DNA of 64,000 nt, taken from Selaginella moellendorffii (Eukaryota > Streptophyta > Lycopodiopsida > Selaginellales > Selaginellaceae). Of the stretch, positions 21,926-33,153 are shown in pieces. The stretch lies in assembly GCF_000143415.4 (NCBI RefSeq), contig NW_003314320.1, positions 129,220-193,219 of the forward strand. The letters run 5' to 3'. The stretch's first letter is position 1, and every line of letters starts with the position of its first letter. The position numbers were made by a program, and so were the translations under genes. Under the pieces are notes generated by a model, which had not been told where the DNA came from, did not search any database, and saw nothing but the letters and a program-made list of their open reading frames with translations.

Positions 21926-22208
21926 GGAGAGAATTAAAACTAAAAAGTCTGATGTTGGCTTGTTCAAAGCCTTCTAAAGAGAGAAATAGAATAAAAGAAA
22001 CGTATCTGCGTGATGGGAAGTCGCAAGCAACGAGGATCTCGTACAAAAGAAAGGTAGTGCCGTGGACTTCAAAGACAGATGGGCCCCATTGAGCTGAATT
22101 TTCTATGATCCGGAAAACGACGCGCCAAAGAGTAGAGGGTCCTCATTCCCGCCAATAGCTTTCGAAATTTAGGGCTCTTGGAGGCGGGGGCGGGTTTTAG
22201 GAATTACC

Positions 22209-22420
22209 ATGGCTGCTAGAACATCTCCATTTATTGATCATGAATATGTCATGGAGGCCAAGAGCTCGGTGGAATGATTGTTAAGAAGTAATATGCTCAG
22301 ATTATAGGCTAGTGTGAGCTAATATAAAGGATGTTATTTAATCTTGATTTGTTTTTCAAAGAGAAGAAAATAAACTATGCAGATCTTTACCAGATTTTCA
22401 TTTGAAATAAAAAGTTAAAA
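22209..22420 (+). pseudogene. Truncated ascorbate peroxidase pseudogene fragment
   Basis: Begins ATGGCTGCTAGAACATC and continues with sequence matching exon 1 of the intact APX gene at 24903 (coding for DHEYVME), then with internal gaps the equivalent of exon 3 (AAACTATGCAGATCTTTACCAG) and a few dozen bases of the following intron. Exon 2, with its catalytic residues, is absent and the frame contains stops. Its position, divergent from the P450 pseudogene, mirrors the intact P450-APX pair, so it is the other half of the same duplicated unit. Confidence 0.88.
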
Positions 22421-22645
22421 TAAATGTATGGCTCATCTATAATTTTGCATACAGCAAAAGGTAAAGGATGGAAATGAATTTTATTTTTCCTTTTGCCCCC
22501 TTTTCTTATAATCTTCCTTTCTTCTAATCGATTATTGAAAAGATAACCTTGATTCGTTAAAAGGTAACACAAATTTATATTTCTTTAACGGTGTATATAT
22601 ACTGTTCGTCATAGTTTGGAAAATGTTATTGTTCTTTGAAGACTT
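22421..22645. other. AT-rich spacer between duplicated units
   Basis: About 225 bp between the APX remnant and the stop codon of the intact P450. The first ~20 bp still resemble the intron after APX exon 3; the rest shows nothing recognisable and would include the P450 3' UTR. Confidence 0.5.
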
Positions 22646-24469
22646 TCACTGGTTTGCCAGGAGATTCATCGGCATGCCAAACTTTGGCTGCAAAGTTAGC
22701 ACCTGAAATGGCGAGTGGACGTAAGTTTCCGAGAGCTCAAACTTGAACTTGCGTAGGATCATCGCAAGGATGATCTTCGTCTCGATCATGGCGAAGCTCT
22801 GTCCCACGCAAGTTCGCGGCCCCACGGAGAACGGCAAGAACGGCCTTTGCTGTTGGGAGACGAACCTATCTGGATTGAAGCTCTTGGCATCTACCCCCCA
22901 GAACTTCTCGTTGTAGTTTATGACGATCAGAGGCACGAGTAGCAGAGTTCCTTTTGGGATGACGAGTTCTTTGAGCTTGACCTTGTTGTGTGTGTAGCGA
23001 TTTAGCAAAGGAACCGGGGGATACATTCTAAGAGCCTCGTTGATCACCATTGTCATCTGGAGCAAAAGAAAGAAAGAGTTTTACAAAATTACAAGATAAT
23101 AGAGGAATGGCAAGTTTACGGATTTGAGATTGCCGAGCATCTCCAAAGTGTTTGGAGCGGAGACTTGTCCACAAACTTGACAAACTTCTTGACGTAGCCG
23201 AGTCTGCCAGTCGGGATTGAGTGCCAAAAGCAGCATCGTCCACGCTAGTAGAGCTGCGGACGTTTCTTGTCCCGTGAAAAAGAAAGTTTTGCACTCGTCG
23301 ATCACGTCCTGCATCGTCACCTGGATGTCCAGCTTCTTACCGTTGTTAAAATCCAAAACTCCATCTTTTGCAGCCAGCATCAATCCCAAGAGATCCTTCC
23401 CGTATGATCCACTGACACTCGACTCCTTCAATCGGTTTACGACGATTTTTCGAAGCTTGCTGTCGATTTGTTGCTTTAAAGTCCACCTGCGTCGATTGGC
23501 GGACGTTGGAAGAAATCTAAAGAAGCGCTTACGTTTATCAAGAAGGCGTATAGAACGAAAAGAAAAGAGACAAAAACCGCACCTAAAACCAGGCAGATGA
23601 ACTTGACCTTGCCACTCCAAGTGAATGTATTGCTGCTCGATTTGCATCTCGAAAACTTCCTTTCCTGCCGCGTAGCTCGTCCCAAAAGCCGTCCGGCACA
23701 AAACATCCTGTGTGATGTCTCGGAGCTTTGACGCAACATCCACCGGTCCCTCGGTGGTTTTCCACTGCTTGAGGTTCTCCTCGACGCAAGCTACCATAGC
23801 ATCGATCATCAACTGCAAATGAAAACATTTAGAAGCTTGGTGGAGAAAGAAAAATGAAAACTTTCGAAATAGAGAGAGTTAATCACCTTCAGCTTCTCGT
23901 TGTGGAAAGCCAAAGAGACCATCTTTCGCTTTTGGGACCATCTCTCGTTCATAGTCAGCAACGCAATCCCATCCCCAAACAAATCCCTGGCGGCATGCTG
24001 GCCGGGATCCCTGTCAAGACTCCCACTTTTGTCGCAAAGCACTTCTTTCATCAGCTCTGGATCGCTTATCATCAGCCTTGGCTGTGATCCCCACCACACC
24101 AAAAACGTTTCACCTGTGTACACATTCCGCGAGCTTCAATCATCCACAAAAACTGGGAAAAAAGATCGATCTCGTACCGTATGATCTGGACCACGCTGCA
24201 TAGTAAGGAAGGACTTTCGCCACAACGCCACCATGATTGTCGTCTCTAATTTCGCCAGTGGAACTCTTGACAACTTCGACTGCCATGAGCTCGCGTACTT
24301 GATCCAAGTTCCCGAGGAACAAGCGTGGAACCGGTCCCAGGACGCCTTGCTGCTTGAAAGCCTGGAGGAGCCGCCGAGGCCTCCAAAGGAAATCGCGAGC
24401 CAGTTGCCACACACATATCGTTGCTATCAGAGAGACCCCTGCTGTGACAACATTCCAGATGAGATCCAT
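22646..24469 (-). CDS. Cytochrome P450 monooxygenase (CYP72 clan)
   Basis: Five exons fit in phase (transcript order): 24178-24469, 23887-24113, 23583-23812, 23120-23516, 22646-23056, giving 518 aa. The N terminus MDLIWNVVTAGVSLIATICV is the ER anchor, followed by basic residues and a proline-containing hinge (LGPVPRLFLGNL). The I-helix oxygen-binding motif is FFFTGQETSA, the K-helix is NEALRMYPPVPLLNR (ExxR present), the PERF region is FNPDRF, and the heme-thiolate loop is FLPFSVGPRTCVGQSFAMIE. These blocks, and W-(Q/R)-LRQEV after the I helix, place it in the CYP72 clan (CYP709/72/735-like), whose members hydroxylate hormones, fatty acids or terpenoids; the substrate cannot be read from sequence. 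It is divergent from the ascorbate peroxidase gene with 433 bp between start codons. Confidence 0.94.
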
Positions 24470-24902
24470 TCCTCCGCGAGAAGAAAAAAAAAATAAATTT
24501 TCTTCTACGCCTTCTACCGCGGGAATAGGAAGAAAAAAGAAACAGTACCAGTCCTTACATTTCTCTGCGTGATGGAAGTCGCAAGGAGCAGGGATCTCGT
24601 ACATAAAAAAGGTAGTGCTGTGGACTTATATGGGCCCCTTGTGAGCTGAATTTTCTATGCCACGGAAAACGACGTGCCACCGTGTTGGATTAAATAGCAG
24701 GCAGCGGGCAGCGATTGAAGCACCGATCCATCTTACCAGCCAGCCATAAAGCGAAACTTTAGGATCTTCGATTTCCCGCCAATAGAAATTTAGGGCTCTT
24801 TGGAAACTTGGTTTAAACACTTGGGATATCTTTGGGTGGTTTCCAAGGTAAGGAAGTGATCCTCTCTGGTATAAAACTTTGGGGGCGGGATTCCAAAACA
24901 CC
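24470..24902. promoter_or_regulatory. Shared promoter of P450 and ascorbate peroxidase
   Basis: 433 bp between the two start codons. A partly deleted counterpart lies at about 21,930-22,208, between the two pseudogenes; shared blocks include 'gtcgcaag', 'gagctgaattttctatg', 'ggaaaacgac' and 'aatttagggctctt'. Blocks kept in both copies are candidates for the core promoter elements, although simple common descent is enough to explain them. Confidence 0.6.
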
Positions 24903-26244
24903 ATGGCTGCTGAAGTTCCCCTTGTTGATCATGAATATGTCATGGAAATCGAGAAGGCCAGGCAAGAGCTCCGTGGAATGATTGTTGAGAAGCAATGTGC
25001 TCCGATCATGCTAAGGCTAGCGTAAGTGAATATATGGAGGTTGGTTTATTTGTATGATCTTGAAACATTTTTTTCTTTAAGGTGGCACGATGCAGGAACC
25101 TATGATCGGGAAACAAAAACAGGAGGTCCAAATGGATCAATTCGACTAGAGGGTGAATATAATCATATTGCAAATAGGGGCATTAAGGCTGCTATTGATC
25201 TTTGTGGTGAGTAGAGTTTACTTTTGGCTGAATTCTGCAGTAATCATGATTTATTTTTTCTAGAGGAAATCAAAGAGAAGTGCCCCAAAATAAGCTATGC
25301 AGATCTTTACCAGGTTTGCATTTTGAAATAAAAAGACAAATAATGTATCTGGCTCACATATATGTTGTTTGGATAATTAGCTAGCAGGAGTTACAGCAGT
25401 GGAAGTCACTGGAGGACCAACAATCAGTTTTGTTTCAGGAAGGAAAGTATGGTAAAACATTAATCTTTGAACACCATGCATTTTCTTTTTTTTCTTACAG
25501 GATTCTTCAGTAATACCCCCTGAAGGACGTTTACCAGATGCTTCTCAAGGTCATTGATAATTTCTATATACTTTTCTTACTGATATGATAATTTTCCTTT
25601 ATGATCTCTAAATTTGCAATTTAGGTGCAAATCACTTGAGAGATGTTTTTGGTAGGATGGGCTTAAATGACAAAGATATAGTTGCATTATCTGGTGGTCA
25701 TACACTGGTGAGACCTTTGGGATTTATAAAGTTTTTTTTAAAGACATTTTTGGCAGGGAAGAGCTCACAAGGACAGATCAGGATTTGATGGACCATGGAC
25801 ATCAAATCCTCTGATCTTTGACAATTCTTATTTCATGTATAAGTCTTTCTTCCTGTTCAAGTCTTTTTTTTTACCATTTTTTTTTCTTCTATTCCATGTG
25901 AACAGTGAGCTGATTGAAGGAGAAAAAACTGGACTTTTAAAGCTACCAACAGATACGTGTTTGATGGAAGACAAAGTATTTCGTCAATATGTTGAAACTT
26001 ATGCCAAGGTAATCGATCACAAGGTTTGTGGAGATGATTATAATAATTTCGAGAGCAGGATAAAGACACATTTTTCCGTGATTACGCGTGGTCTCATAAG
26101 AAATTATCTGAGCTCGGTTTCATCGATCACCCAGATGAAACCCAAGAGAACACATATGATAGCTCATTCACATCAATCACCATATTAATTGGAGTGGTGA
26201 TCACAGCAGCAGCAGTGGGTTTAGTTGCAATGATATGGTCATGA
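24903..26244 (+). CDS. APX3: Membrane-anchored L-ascorbate peroxidase (APX3/peroxisomal type)
   Basis: Reduces hydrogen peroxide to water with ascorbate. Nine exons fit in phase: 24903-25021, 25082-25206, 25264-25313, 25381-25446, 25501-25549, 25625-25707, 25757-25836, 25906-26008, 26059-26244, giving 286 aa. The distal active site is LRLAWHDAGT (Arg, Trp, His), the proximal heme ligand is [12 protein letters not shown], and the substrate and cation loop includes [20 protein letters not shown]. The tail after [11 protein letters not shown] is a hydrophobic span ([20 protein letters not shown]) ending WS at the C terminus. Peroxisomal APX3 proteins end with such a span followed by a few basic residues; here the basic tail is missing, so the destination (peroxisome, ER) is uncertain. 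Exon 5 has a weak GTCATT donor. Confidence 0.96.
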
Positions 26245-26336
26245 AATAAACTAGTATAATGTTTCGCATTAGTATAGATTTGTGTTTGTATGGATGGATG
26301 GTTTTCTGATCCTCGTTTTGATGATTCTTTCTATGG

Positions 26337-29300
26337 TCAACTAGATGGAACTCTCGAGTGATGATCCATCGTCTTAATTCTTCTTCGTATTTCGTGGCTT
26401 TCTTTCCACATTCCAGCCGCGGCATACGTGTTTGCCATGAGCGAGTAAGCTGCCGAATCCTCGCTGTCTAGCTCCACCACTGCCTCAAACGCGATCCTGG
26501 CCACTTCCACATCCTTCCACTTCCGAGCGGCCGCTAGCACAGTCATCCATATCACCCTGTCCGCTCTAATAGGCATCGCTTCCACCAAAGCCAGCGCTTC
26601 CCGGAGATGGTTCTTCCTCCCGAGAAGATCGACCATGCAAGTGTAGTGCCCAAGTCCGGGAGCCACTCCAAAGCTGCTAGACGAGGAGCGCATCTTCTCA
26701 AATATCTCCTTCCCTTTGTCGACGAGCCCCGCGTGGTTGCATGCGTTGAGCACGCAGAGAAGCGTCACTCCATCTGGTTGCAGGGAACTAGAAGCTTGCA
26801 TCCTCTCGAACTGGGAGAAAACTTTCCCGGTGTCGCCGTGGTAGCCATAGCCTGCGATGAGAGCGTTCCACGCCACCAAGTTCTTTCGAGACATGGCTTC
26901 GAAGACTTGCTCGCTCTCGGCCATGCTCCCACACTTCGCATAGAAATCCACCAGAGAACTCGCGACAAGCTCGTCACTCTCGAGTCCCGCCTTGCGACTT
27001 TCAGCATGGATTTCTCTCCCGGTTTCCAGTGCCGCGAGAGTGGTGCAAGCCTTCACCACCGCGGCGTAAGTTCTAGCATCCGGCAGTAGCGATCGTTGCT
27101 CTTTCATTCTGGAGAAAAGCTCGAGAGCGAAGCTTGCTTCGTCACGACTCTGAGCATAACCTGTTATCACCAAGTTCCAAGCTGCCAAGTCGGGTTGCTT
27201 CATCCTGTTGAAAACTTTGAGAGCGTCTCCCACACTCCCACACTTCACGTACATCTCGAGCAGACCATTTGCAACAAAGAGATCGTCCTCGTGCCCGCCT
27301 TGCAGAACTTGAGCGTGGAGAGCAGCACCTTTGTCCAAGCACCAAGCTCTCAAAGAAGCATCAATCTTCTCCTTCTCGGCCATTTTCTCTCCACTTCCAC
27401 TCACAGCCTCGGAGCAAGCCTTGAGAGCAGCAACAAAAGTTCTAGCATCCGGTTCCAGTCTTTCTTCGCTTTGCATGCGCTCAAAGAGCTCCAATGCAAG
27501 CTCGCTCTTCCCACTCTTCGCGTATCCCAGAATCAATGCCGTCCACGAGATGAGATCTCGCTGCTTCATCCTGTCAAACACCCTCTTCGCGTCGTCCATC
27601 CTTCCAAAGTTAGCGTACATATCCACTAGAGCGTTTGCCACCAAAGTTTGCGATTCATAGTCCCCAAGCCGAGAGTGTATCGCCGTTCCAGCGCTCACAA
27701 ACTTTGCCTGCTCCTCCGGTTTAGCTCGAAAACCAGCACAGCAGGCCTTTATCCCTGCAACGTAAGCTCGAGCGTCGGGTTTCAAAGCATCTTCTTCTTG
27801 CATCCGAGCGAAACATTCCAACGCTAGATTTGTTTCTCCACTGTGAACATATCCCAGAATCAGAGCACTCCATGAGATCACATCCCTGTTCTTCATTCTT
27901 TCGAGGACCTGGCGAGCTTCTTCCGGCCTCCCACACTTTGCAAATATATCCACGAGCGAGCTGCCGATAAAAGCATCGCAAGAAAAATCATCCTTCTCGG
28001 CTTGCGATTGAATTTCTCGGGCCTTTTCTAGACACCTGTTCCTGTTTTGTAAATCCACTCCTTCGTCTCCTTCTCTTTGGTGGCTTCCACAAGAAAGCTC
28101 AGCGCAAGCCTTGAGTGCCGCAACGTAAGTTCGAGAATTTGCTTTCAAGCCTTGTTCTTGTTTTTCTTCTCGTTGTTTGAGCCTGTCAAAGAGCTCCAAA
28201 GCATGTCCCGGATCACTGCTCGAAGCATACTTCAGAATCATGATGTTCCACGAAACGATATCACGCTGTGGCATTCTATCGAAAACCTGTCGAGCTTCCG
28301 GCAAGCTCCCACACTCTCCATACATGTCGATCAGCGCGTTTGCAACGAAGATATCCGACTCGAATCCACCCGTTACTGCCTCCGAGTGGATCGCCCGACC
28401 TTTTTCCAAGCCAAGTTCCTTCTCGTTTTCTCTTGCAAGTTGAGTGCAAGCCTTCGCAGCAGCAATCATCGTTCTCGCGTTTGGTCTTAGCTTCTCGGCC
28501 TTCATTCGTTCGTAGAGCTCTAGCGCCAAGCCAGCTTCACCGTTTTGAGCGTATCCGGATATGAGCGTAGTCCATGAAACAACGTCGCGATTCGGGATTT
28601 TCTCAAACACCTTGCGTGCGCTGGCCAAGCTTCCACACTTCACGTAAGTGTCCACCAGAGCGTTCAACACGGCAGTGTCCGACTTGTGTGGAGACTTGAA
28701 GATAAGATCAGCTACGTGCTTGCATTCTTCCAAGCATTTTCTTCTCCCTGCAAGAGCAGCACAAGCCTTTAGCACCGATTGAAAAGTTTTCGAGTTTGGA
28801 ACCAAACCGTCCTTTCGCATCTCGCCGAAGAGCTCCAGTGCAAGCTCGCCATCGCCACCCTGAGAAGCTCCCATGATCATGGAGTTCCACAAAACCACGT
28901 CCCGCTTCTCAACACTCCGAAAGGCCCTGTAAGAGTCCTCCAAGCTTCCACACTTGGAGTACATCTCCACCAGGCTACTCGCAACGAAAACGTCCGAGCC
29001 GAGGTCCTTCTGACCAACCCGAGAGTGTAGAAACATCCCTTTCTCCAAGGACACCGGCTTCACAAGTTTCCCGCTAAGTTCCATGGAGTTTTCTTTCGCA
29101 GCAGTATCGGCACAGGCTCTCAAAGCCGCCACGAAAGTCCGAGCGTTGGGAGTGAGGCCTTGTTCTTCTTGCAGGAACGCGAAGAGCTCCAAAGCGAGCT
29201 CTCCATTTCCAGTTTGCACGTATCCCGACATGAGAGAAGTCCAGGAGATCACATCACGTCGCGGCATTCGATCGAAGACTCTCTGTGCTTCCAGCATGCT

Positions 29301-29665
29301 CCCACACTTGGCGTACATGTCTACGAGCGAGTTTGCCACGAAAACCTCCAGCTCTTCATCACTGTTCTTTGACTGATCGGCGTGGATGATCCGGCCAGCT
29401 CGCAAGTTTCTGGTTTTGCTGCATGCCTTGAGTGCTGCGAGAACGATTGAAATGCTCGGCTTCTCGCCCTTGTCACGCATTTTCGTGTAGATCCTGAGGA
29501 CTTGGTAGTCTTTGTCTTTGGCTTCATGGCTCCTTCACAATGCATCCAAGGTGAGAAAAGAGAAAGAGCAACAGAATGAGATAGAAAGAGAGAAGAATAC
29601 CTTGTTGATGGAAGGTCTTGCAATGGCGAAATTCTTCTTTGGTTTGGGAAGAACCTTACAGCCAT
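26337..29665 (-). CDS. Pentatricopeptide repeat protein, PLS class with E-type C terminus
   Basis: Exon 1 (29601-29665) joins in phase to one long exon (26337-29532), giving 1,086 aa. The spliced N terminus MAVRFFPNQRRISPLQDLPS is basic and acid-poor at first, as in an organellar targeting peptide. Without the splice, translation would have to start at 29480. More than twenty PPR units follow in P-L-S alternation, with S-type units such as RDVISWTSLMSGYVQTGNGE and 'lvdmYaKCGsl..A..vFdrMp.RDv'. The end (HYTCMVDLLGRKNHLREALA, then MTVLAAARKWKDVEVARIAF and AAYSLMANTYAAAGMWKESH) is an E-type domain; no DYW deaminase follows. Such proteins bind organellar RNA and usually serve C-to-U editing, with a DYW partner supplied in trans. 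The target is unknown. Confidence 0.95.
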
Positions 29666-29826
29666 GTGGTTTGATCGAGATCACCGGGGAATACCATAGC
29701 GATGGAGCAAAGAAATCCCATGGATTCAGAGAATGAAAATGCTGCCAAGCGATTGCTCTCTCGCCTTGTTCTAGTGCTCCATCCAGCCCTAGAAATTTTT
29801 TGCTCGTTTTCTAGGGTTTTTGGTAA
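29666..29826. promoter_or_regulatory. Bidirectional promoter of PPR and PIRL genes
   Basis: 161 bp between the PPR start codon (minus) and the LRR start codon (plus). TAGGGTTT at 29812-29819 lies 7 bp before the LRR ATG, and a related CCCTAG is found at about 29788. A telo-box-like motif this near the ATG recurs in the window. Confidence 0.6.
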
Positions 29827-31341
29827 ATGGAATTGGAAGAGGTTGTAAGCGAGACGTACAAGACGCCCGAGGCGATGGCGCTGCTCAACGTGGCGGAAAT
29901 TCGCGAGAAAATCCGGGCGCTGGGGCCGCGGCCCGATCCCCAGGAGGTGGAGGATGCGCGCCAGGCGCTCGCCGCGTCGAATGCGTCGCTCGCGCAAGCT
30001 TTGGAGTCGATCGCCTTGGAAGATCTTGAGGCTAAGGTATTGTATTTCCTCCAGGGACAAGGGCAAAATTCTTTGTTTCGATCGATCAGGCTGAGGAGGA
30101 GAAGGCCGCGCGGGACGCCGCGGAGCGAGAGAGATTGCCGTTGAGGGCGATTCTCCAGCTTGATGAGCTCCATCGCTTGTACGGGAATTTGCTCAAGGAT
30201 GCCGAGGCTCTTCTCGAGAAGAATTCTTCGGTTCCAGTGAAGGAAGAGGGGCAAGGGCAGAATCTTGCGGCAAGCCGGCTGCTAGACGAGGCCGCGGAGA
30301 AAAAATTGTCCGAGCTAAATCTTTGCAACCAGTCCCTCCAGTTGGTCCCGGAATCCATTGGGAGGATTTCTTCGCTGGTGGATCTCAACTTATCCACGAA
30401 CCAGGTCGAGGTAGAAGTTTCAGCTATTTTTTTGCCTTGGTTCTAGCTTAAGTTGTTTTGTTTTTTTCAGGTACTTCCAGATGCTATTGCTGGCCTGGCG
30501 AATCTCGAAAGGCTCCAGGTGCAGTCCAACCGTCTTCGAATTCTTCCAGACTCTATTGGCTTGATGAAGAACCTCAAGTACTTGAACTGCTCCAGGAACC
30601 AGCTAAAGCAGCTTCCAGAGAGCATTTCTGGATGCAGGTAAGCTTTTTTCTTGTGTTTTAGATCGAATGACTAAGTTGGCGAGTTTCCGTTCTGCCAGTG
30701 CGCTGATCGAGCTCAATGCCGACTTTAACAAGCTCGAGTATCTTCCATCGAGGTTTGGACGAGGCATGGACTCCTTGGAGCGACTCTCTCTCCAACTCAA
30801 CTCTCTCACGTACCTTCCACCGACGCTGTGCGAGGCACAAACTCTCAAACACCTCGACCTTCACTTCAACAAGCTCAGATCACTCCCAAGAGCCATCGGC
30901 AACTTAACCCGCCTGGAAACTCTCGACGCCAGCAGTAACTTCAGCGATCTCACCGCTCTTCCAGAATCCATGGCCGACTTGGTCTCGCTCACACACCTCG
31001 ACCTCCGCTACAACCAGATCCGCGAGCTCCCGCTCTCCTTCGGCAGGCTGACCAACATCAAAACACTGGAGCTGGACGAGAACCCACTCGTGGATCCGCC
31101 GCTGGAGATCGTCCAGCAGGGAACTCCAGCCACGATGAAGTACCTGGCCTATCGATTGGAAGCGAGCTTGCTCAAGGCCATCGAGGAGGAGAAGTTGCGA
31201 AGCTCCCAGCAGCCAAGCTCTCCTTCGTGGATTCCAGCGGCGGCGCAAGGATGGGTCTCTGGAGTTTACTCCAACATCTCGAGCTATCTTACCAGTCCCA
31301 AAGCTAGCGGCAAAGAGGACTACCTGGAGCAGCAACTATGA
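29827..31341 (+). CDS. PIRL: Plant intracellular Ras-group-related LRR protein (PIRL)
   Basis: Four exons fit in phase: 29827-30036, 30090-30410, 30471-30637, 30699-31341, giving 446 aa. The N-terminal ~140 residues are charged and helical (coiled-coil-like, with repeated A/E/R/L). Ten or so 23-residue leucine-rich repeats of the SHOC2/Ras-suppressor type follow, for example LPDSIGLMKNLKYLNCSRNQ, LPPTLCEAQTLKHLDLHFNK and LTHLDLRYNQIRELP. A non-repeat C-terminal tail closes the protein. There is no signal peptide, kinase or NB-ARC domain, which is the PIRL architecture; Arabidopsis PIRLs act in gametophyte development. A decayed copy of the exon 2-intron-exon 3 region lies at 51,970-52,130. 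Confidence 0.87.
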
Positions 31342-31430
31342 TGTAGCTACACTTACATTGGCTTATATATTGACTTTCGTTTACTTTGACTTTTCAGTGA
31401 CTGAGTTTTCATTGACTTCTATTTAAAGTT
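31342..31430. promoter_or_regulatory. Short intergenic region with three W-box cores
   Basis: Three TTGACT cores (31370, 31386, 31412) in 48 bp of the 89-bp gap between the PIRL stop and the next gene. They could be WRKY sites controlling the ankyrin gene downstream. The gap is so short that the upstream gene's 3' UTR must overlap them. Confidence 0.5.
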
Positions 31431-33153
31431 ATGGCGGGAGATGAAGGATTAGGGTTTATGGCGTCTATCAAAAGGCAGAGGCCGCGCAGGGCGGCCGCGG
31501 AAGGCCCGTCTCAGGTGAGCGATTGAGTGTACTGTTCGCGAAATCTCATGTCACGCCATGGCTAGCCAGGAATTTCGCTTGGATTGTGGAGAGGGCAGCA
31601 CCCACAGCTTCTGGGGGCAGCAAGTCGAGCTTCCTGCTGGATCGCACAACGAAATGGGGAAGCAGCCATCCAATATCGTCGAGATTGCGCTTCCGCCCGA
31701 TGTGAAGATCCCGCTGCACGAGATGACGCGCAGGTGCGAGCTGATCTTCAAGATGGTGGATGGCAGGCTTGTGATCCGCAGGCCGTGTATGTTTTCGTTT
31801 TCCCAGCTCGTCAGTGAGCTACTCGCGTATTCCAGGCGCAGCCGGTGCTGTTCGTGCGACTACTGCGTGTCAAGCTCCTTTACTTGGTTCCGGTGTAGTG
31901 ACGGACAGCTGCTAGGCCCTGAGATCGCCATCTCCGAGAAACGCAGCTTTGATACGAGCAGTGAGTCGGCCATGAGCTCCGGCAAGATGGCTCTTGAGGG
32001 TGTGGACATTCTCGTCCTCATCCAGTTCTACGAGTCGGAAGAGGATGCCGAGCGTGCAGTTGCCTGGCAAGCCGAGCTCACGAAAGCTGCTACGTTCGGG
32101 TTTGTGGTACCGGGCTCGGTTGTTCTGGTGGCATACTTGGATCATGAACAGGGGGCAGTAAAGATGGACAGGCTTGAAGGTCCCAGGTTCTTAGACATGA
32201 CGGCTTACTCTCCGCGGTTGAGTGGCATGAGGTTCTATCCTGCGCACTTCCTCGGTAGTCTCTGGGCGGACCCTTTGCATGATCCAGCGCTGCTGGTAGC
32301 TCGAACGGATGAGCTACGAACTCGGCTGGTGGAAAGTATCAGTGAGGGGAGAACGCAAGTCGCGTATGAGATTGTGGTTCTGCTGGATAGTCTTGACTTT
32401 GTCGACCCTGTTCATGGCAACACTCCGCTGCTGGCTGCTTTGCAGTCCCAGGCTCCTGATCTCGACTTGGTCAAGTTTCTGGTGGACAATGGTGCCAACG
32501 CCACGGGCAGAGGTATTCTTCCCAAAGTTGTTCAAAGACATACATGGTAGTAATGTTTTTCTCTTTTTCCAGCGAGAAGTGGAGTGTGGGCTTACCTCTA
32601 CGCGGTGGTGAATGGCATGGAAGCTGTAGTGGATGCCTTGGATGATAACGGCAATTCCCAGACCCATCTCAACAGTTTGGCACCCAAGGAGCTGTGCGAA
32701 ACAGAGAATCCGGAGCTGCTCGAGATGCTTTTACGTCTCGGCTTATCTCCGAACAAGGCGTATGAAGGTATACTACCCCTCAACAATGCGCTATCTGGAA
32801 GGAACTGTATGGAGAGGCTGCAGCTCCTGGTGAAAGCTGGAGCAGATCCGACACTGCAAGATGGCCAGGGGAATTGTGCCTTGGGCCTTGTTGTGGACGA
32901 CCAGCCTCCGGAGATTGTCCGCCTAGTGGCTCGTGTGTGCCAAGAGCGGAGCGTGATCGACACCAAAGTGGATCCCGTGAACACTGCTCTTGGTGTAGCG
33001 TGCCTGTTCGACGAGCCAGTGACTTGCAGTGTGCTGATGGAGTGTGGAGCTTCTCCCTTTGGTACATACTGCTATCCTCCACATGATCTGCAGACTGGCC
33101 TCAAGATGCTGTTTGCTCTCACAGACACACCACTGCCAGATTGTCTTAAGTAA
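31431..33153 (+). CDS. Ankyrin-repeat protein of unknown function
   Basis: Likely exons are 31431-31514, 31570 to about 31847 or beyond, a long central exon ending 32512, and 32573-33153. The central part stays open from 31558 to 32550 in one frame, so the small intron I suspect at 31848-31898 (GTGCTG to GTAG, in phase) is not proven. The N-terminal part (GSTHSFWGQQVELPAGSHNE, ALPPDVKIPLHEMTRRCELI) is not a family I recognise. From about 32,300 the protein has degenerate ankyrin repeats: HGNTPLLAALQSQAPDLDLV, LLEMLLRLGLSPNKAYEGIL, LQLLVKAGADPTLQDGQGNC and CSVLMECGASPFG. A second in-frame ATG at 31458 follows TTAGGGTTT directly and may be the true start. Confidence 0.7.

Noticed and set aside
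26607-29376. Plus-strand frames of 70-177 codons opposite the PPR gene
   Set aside because: Shadows of the long minus-strand PPR reading frame, with no family resemblance.
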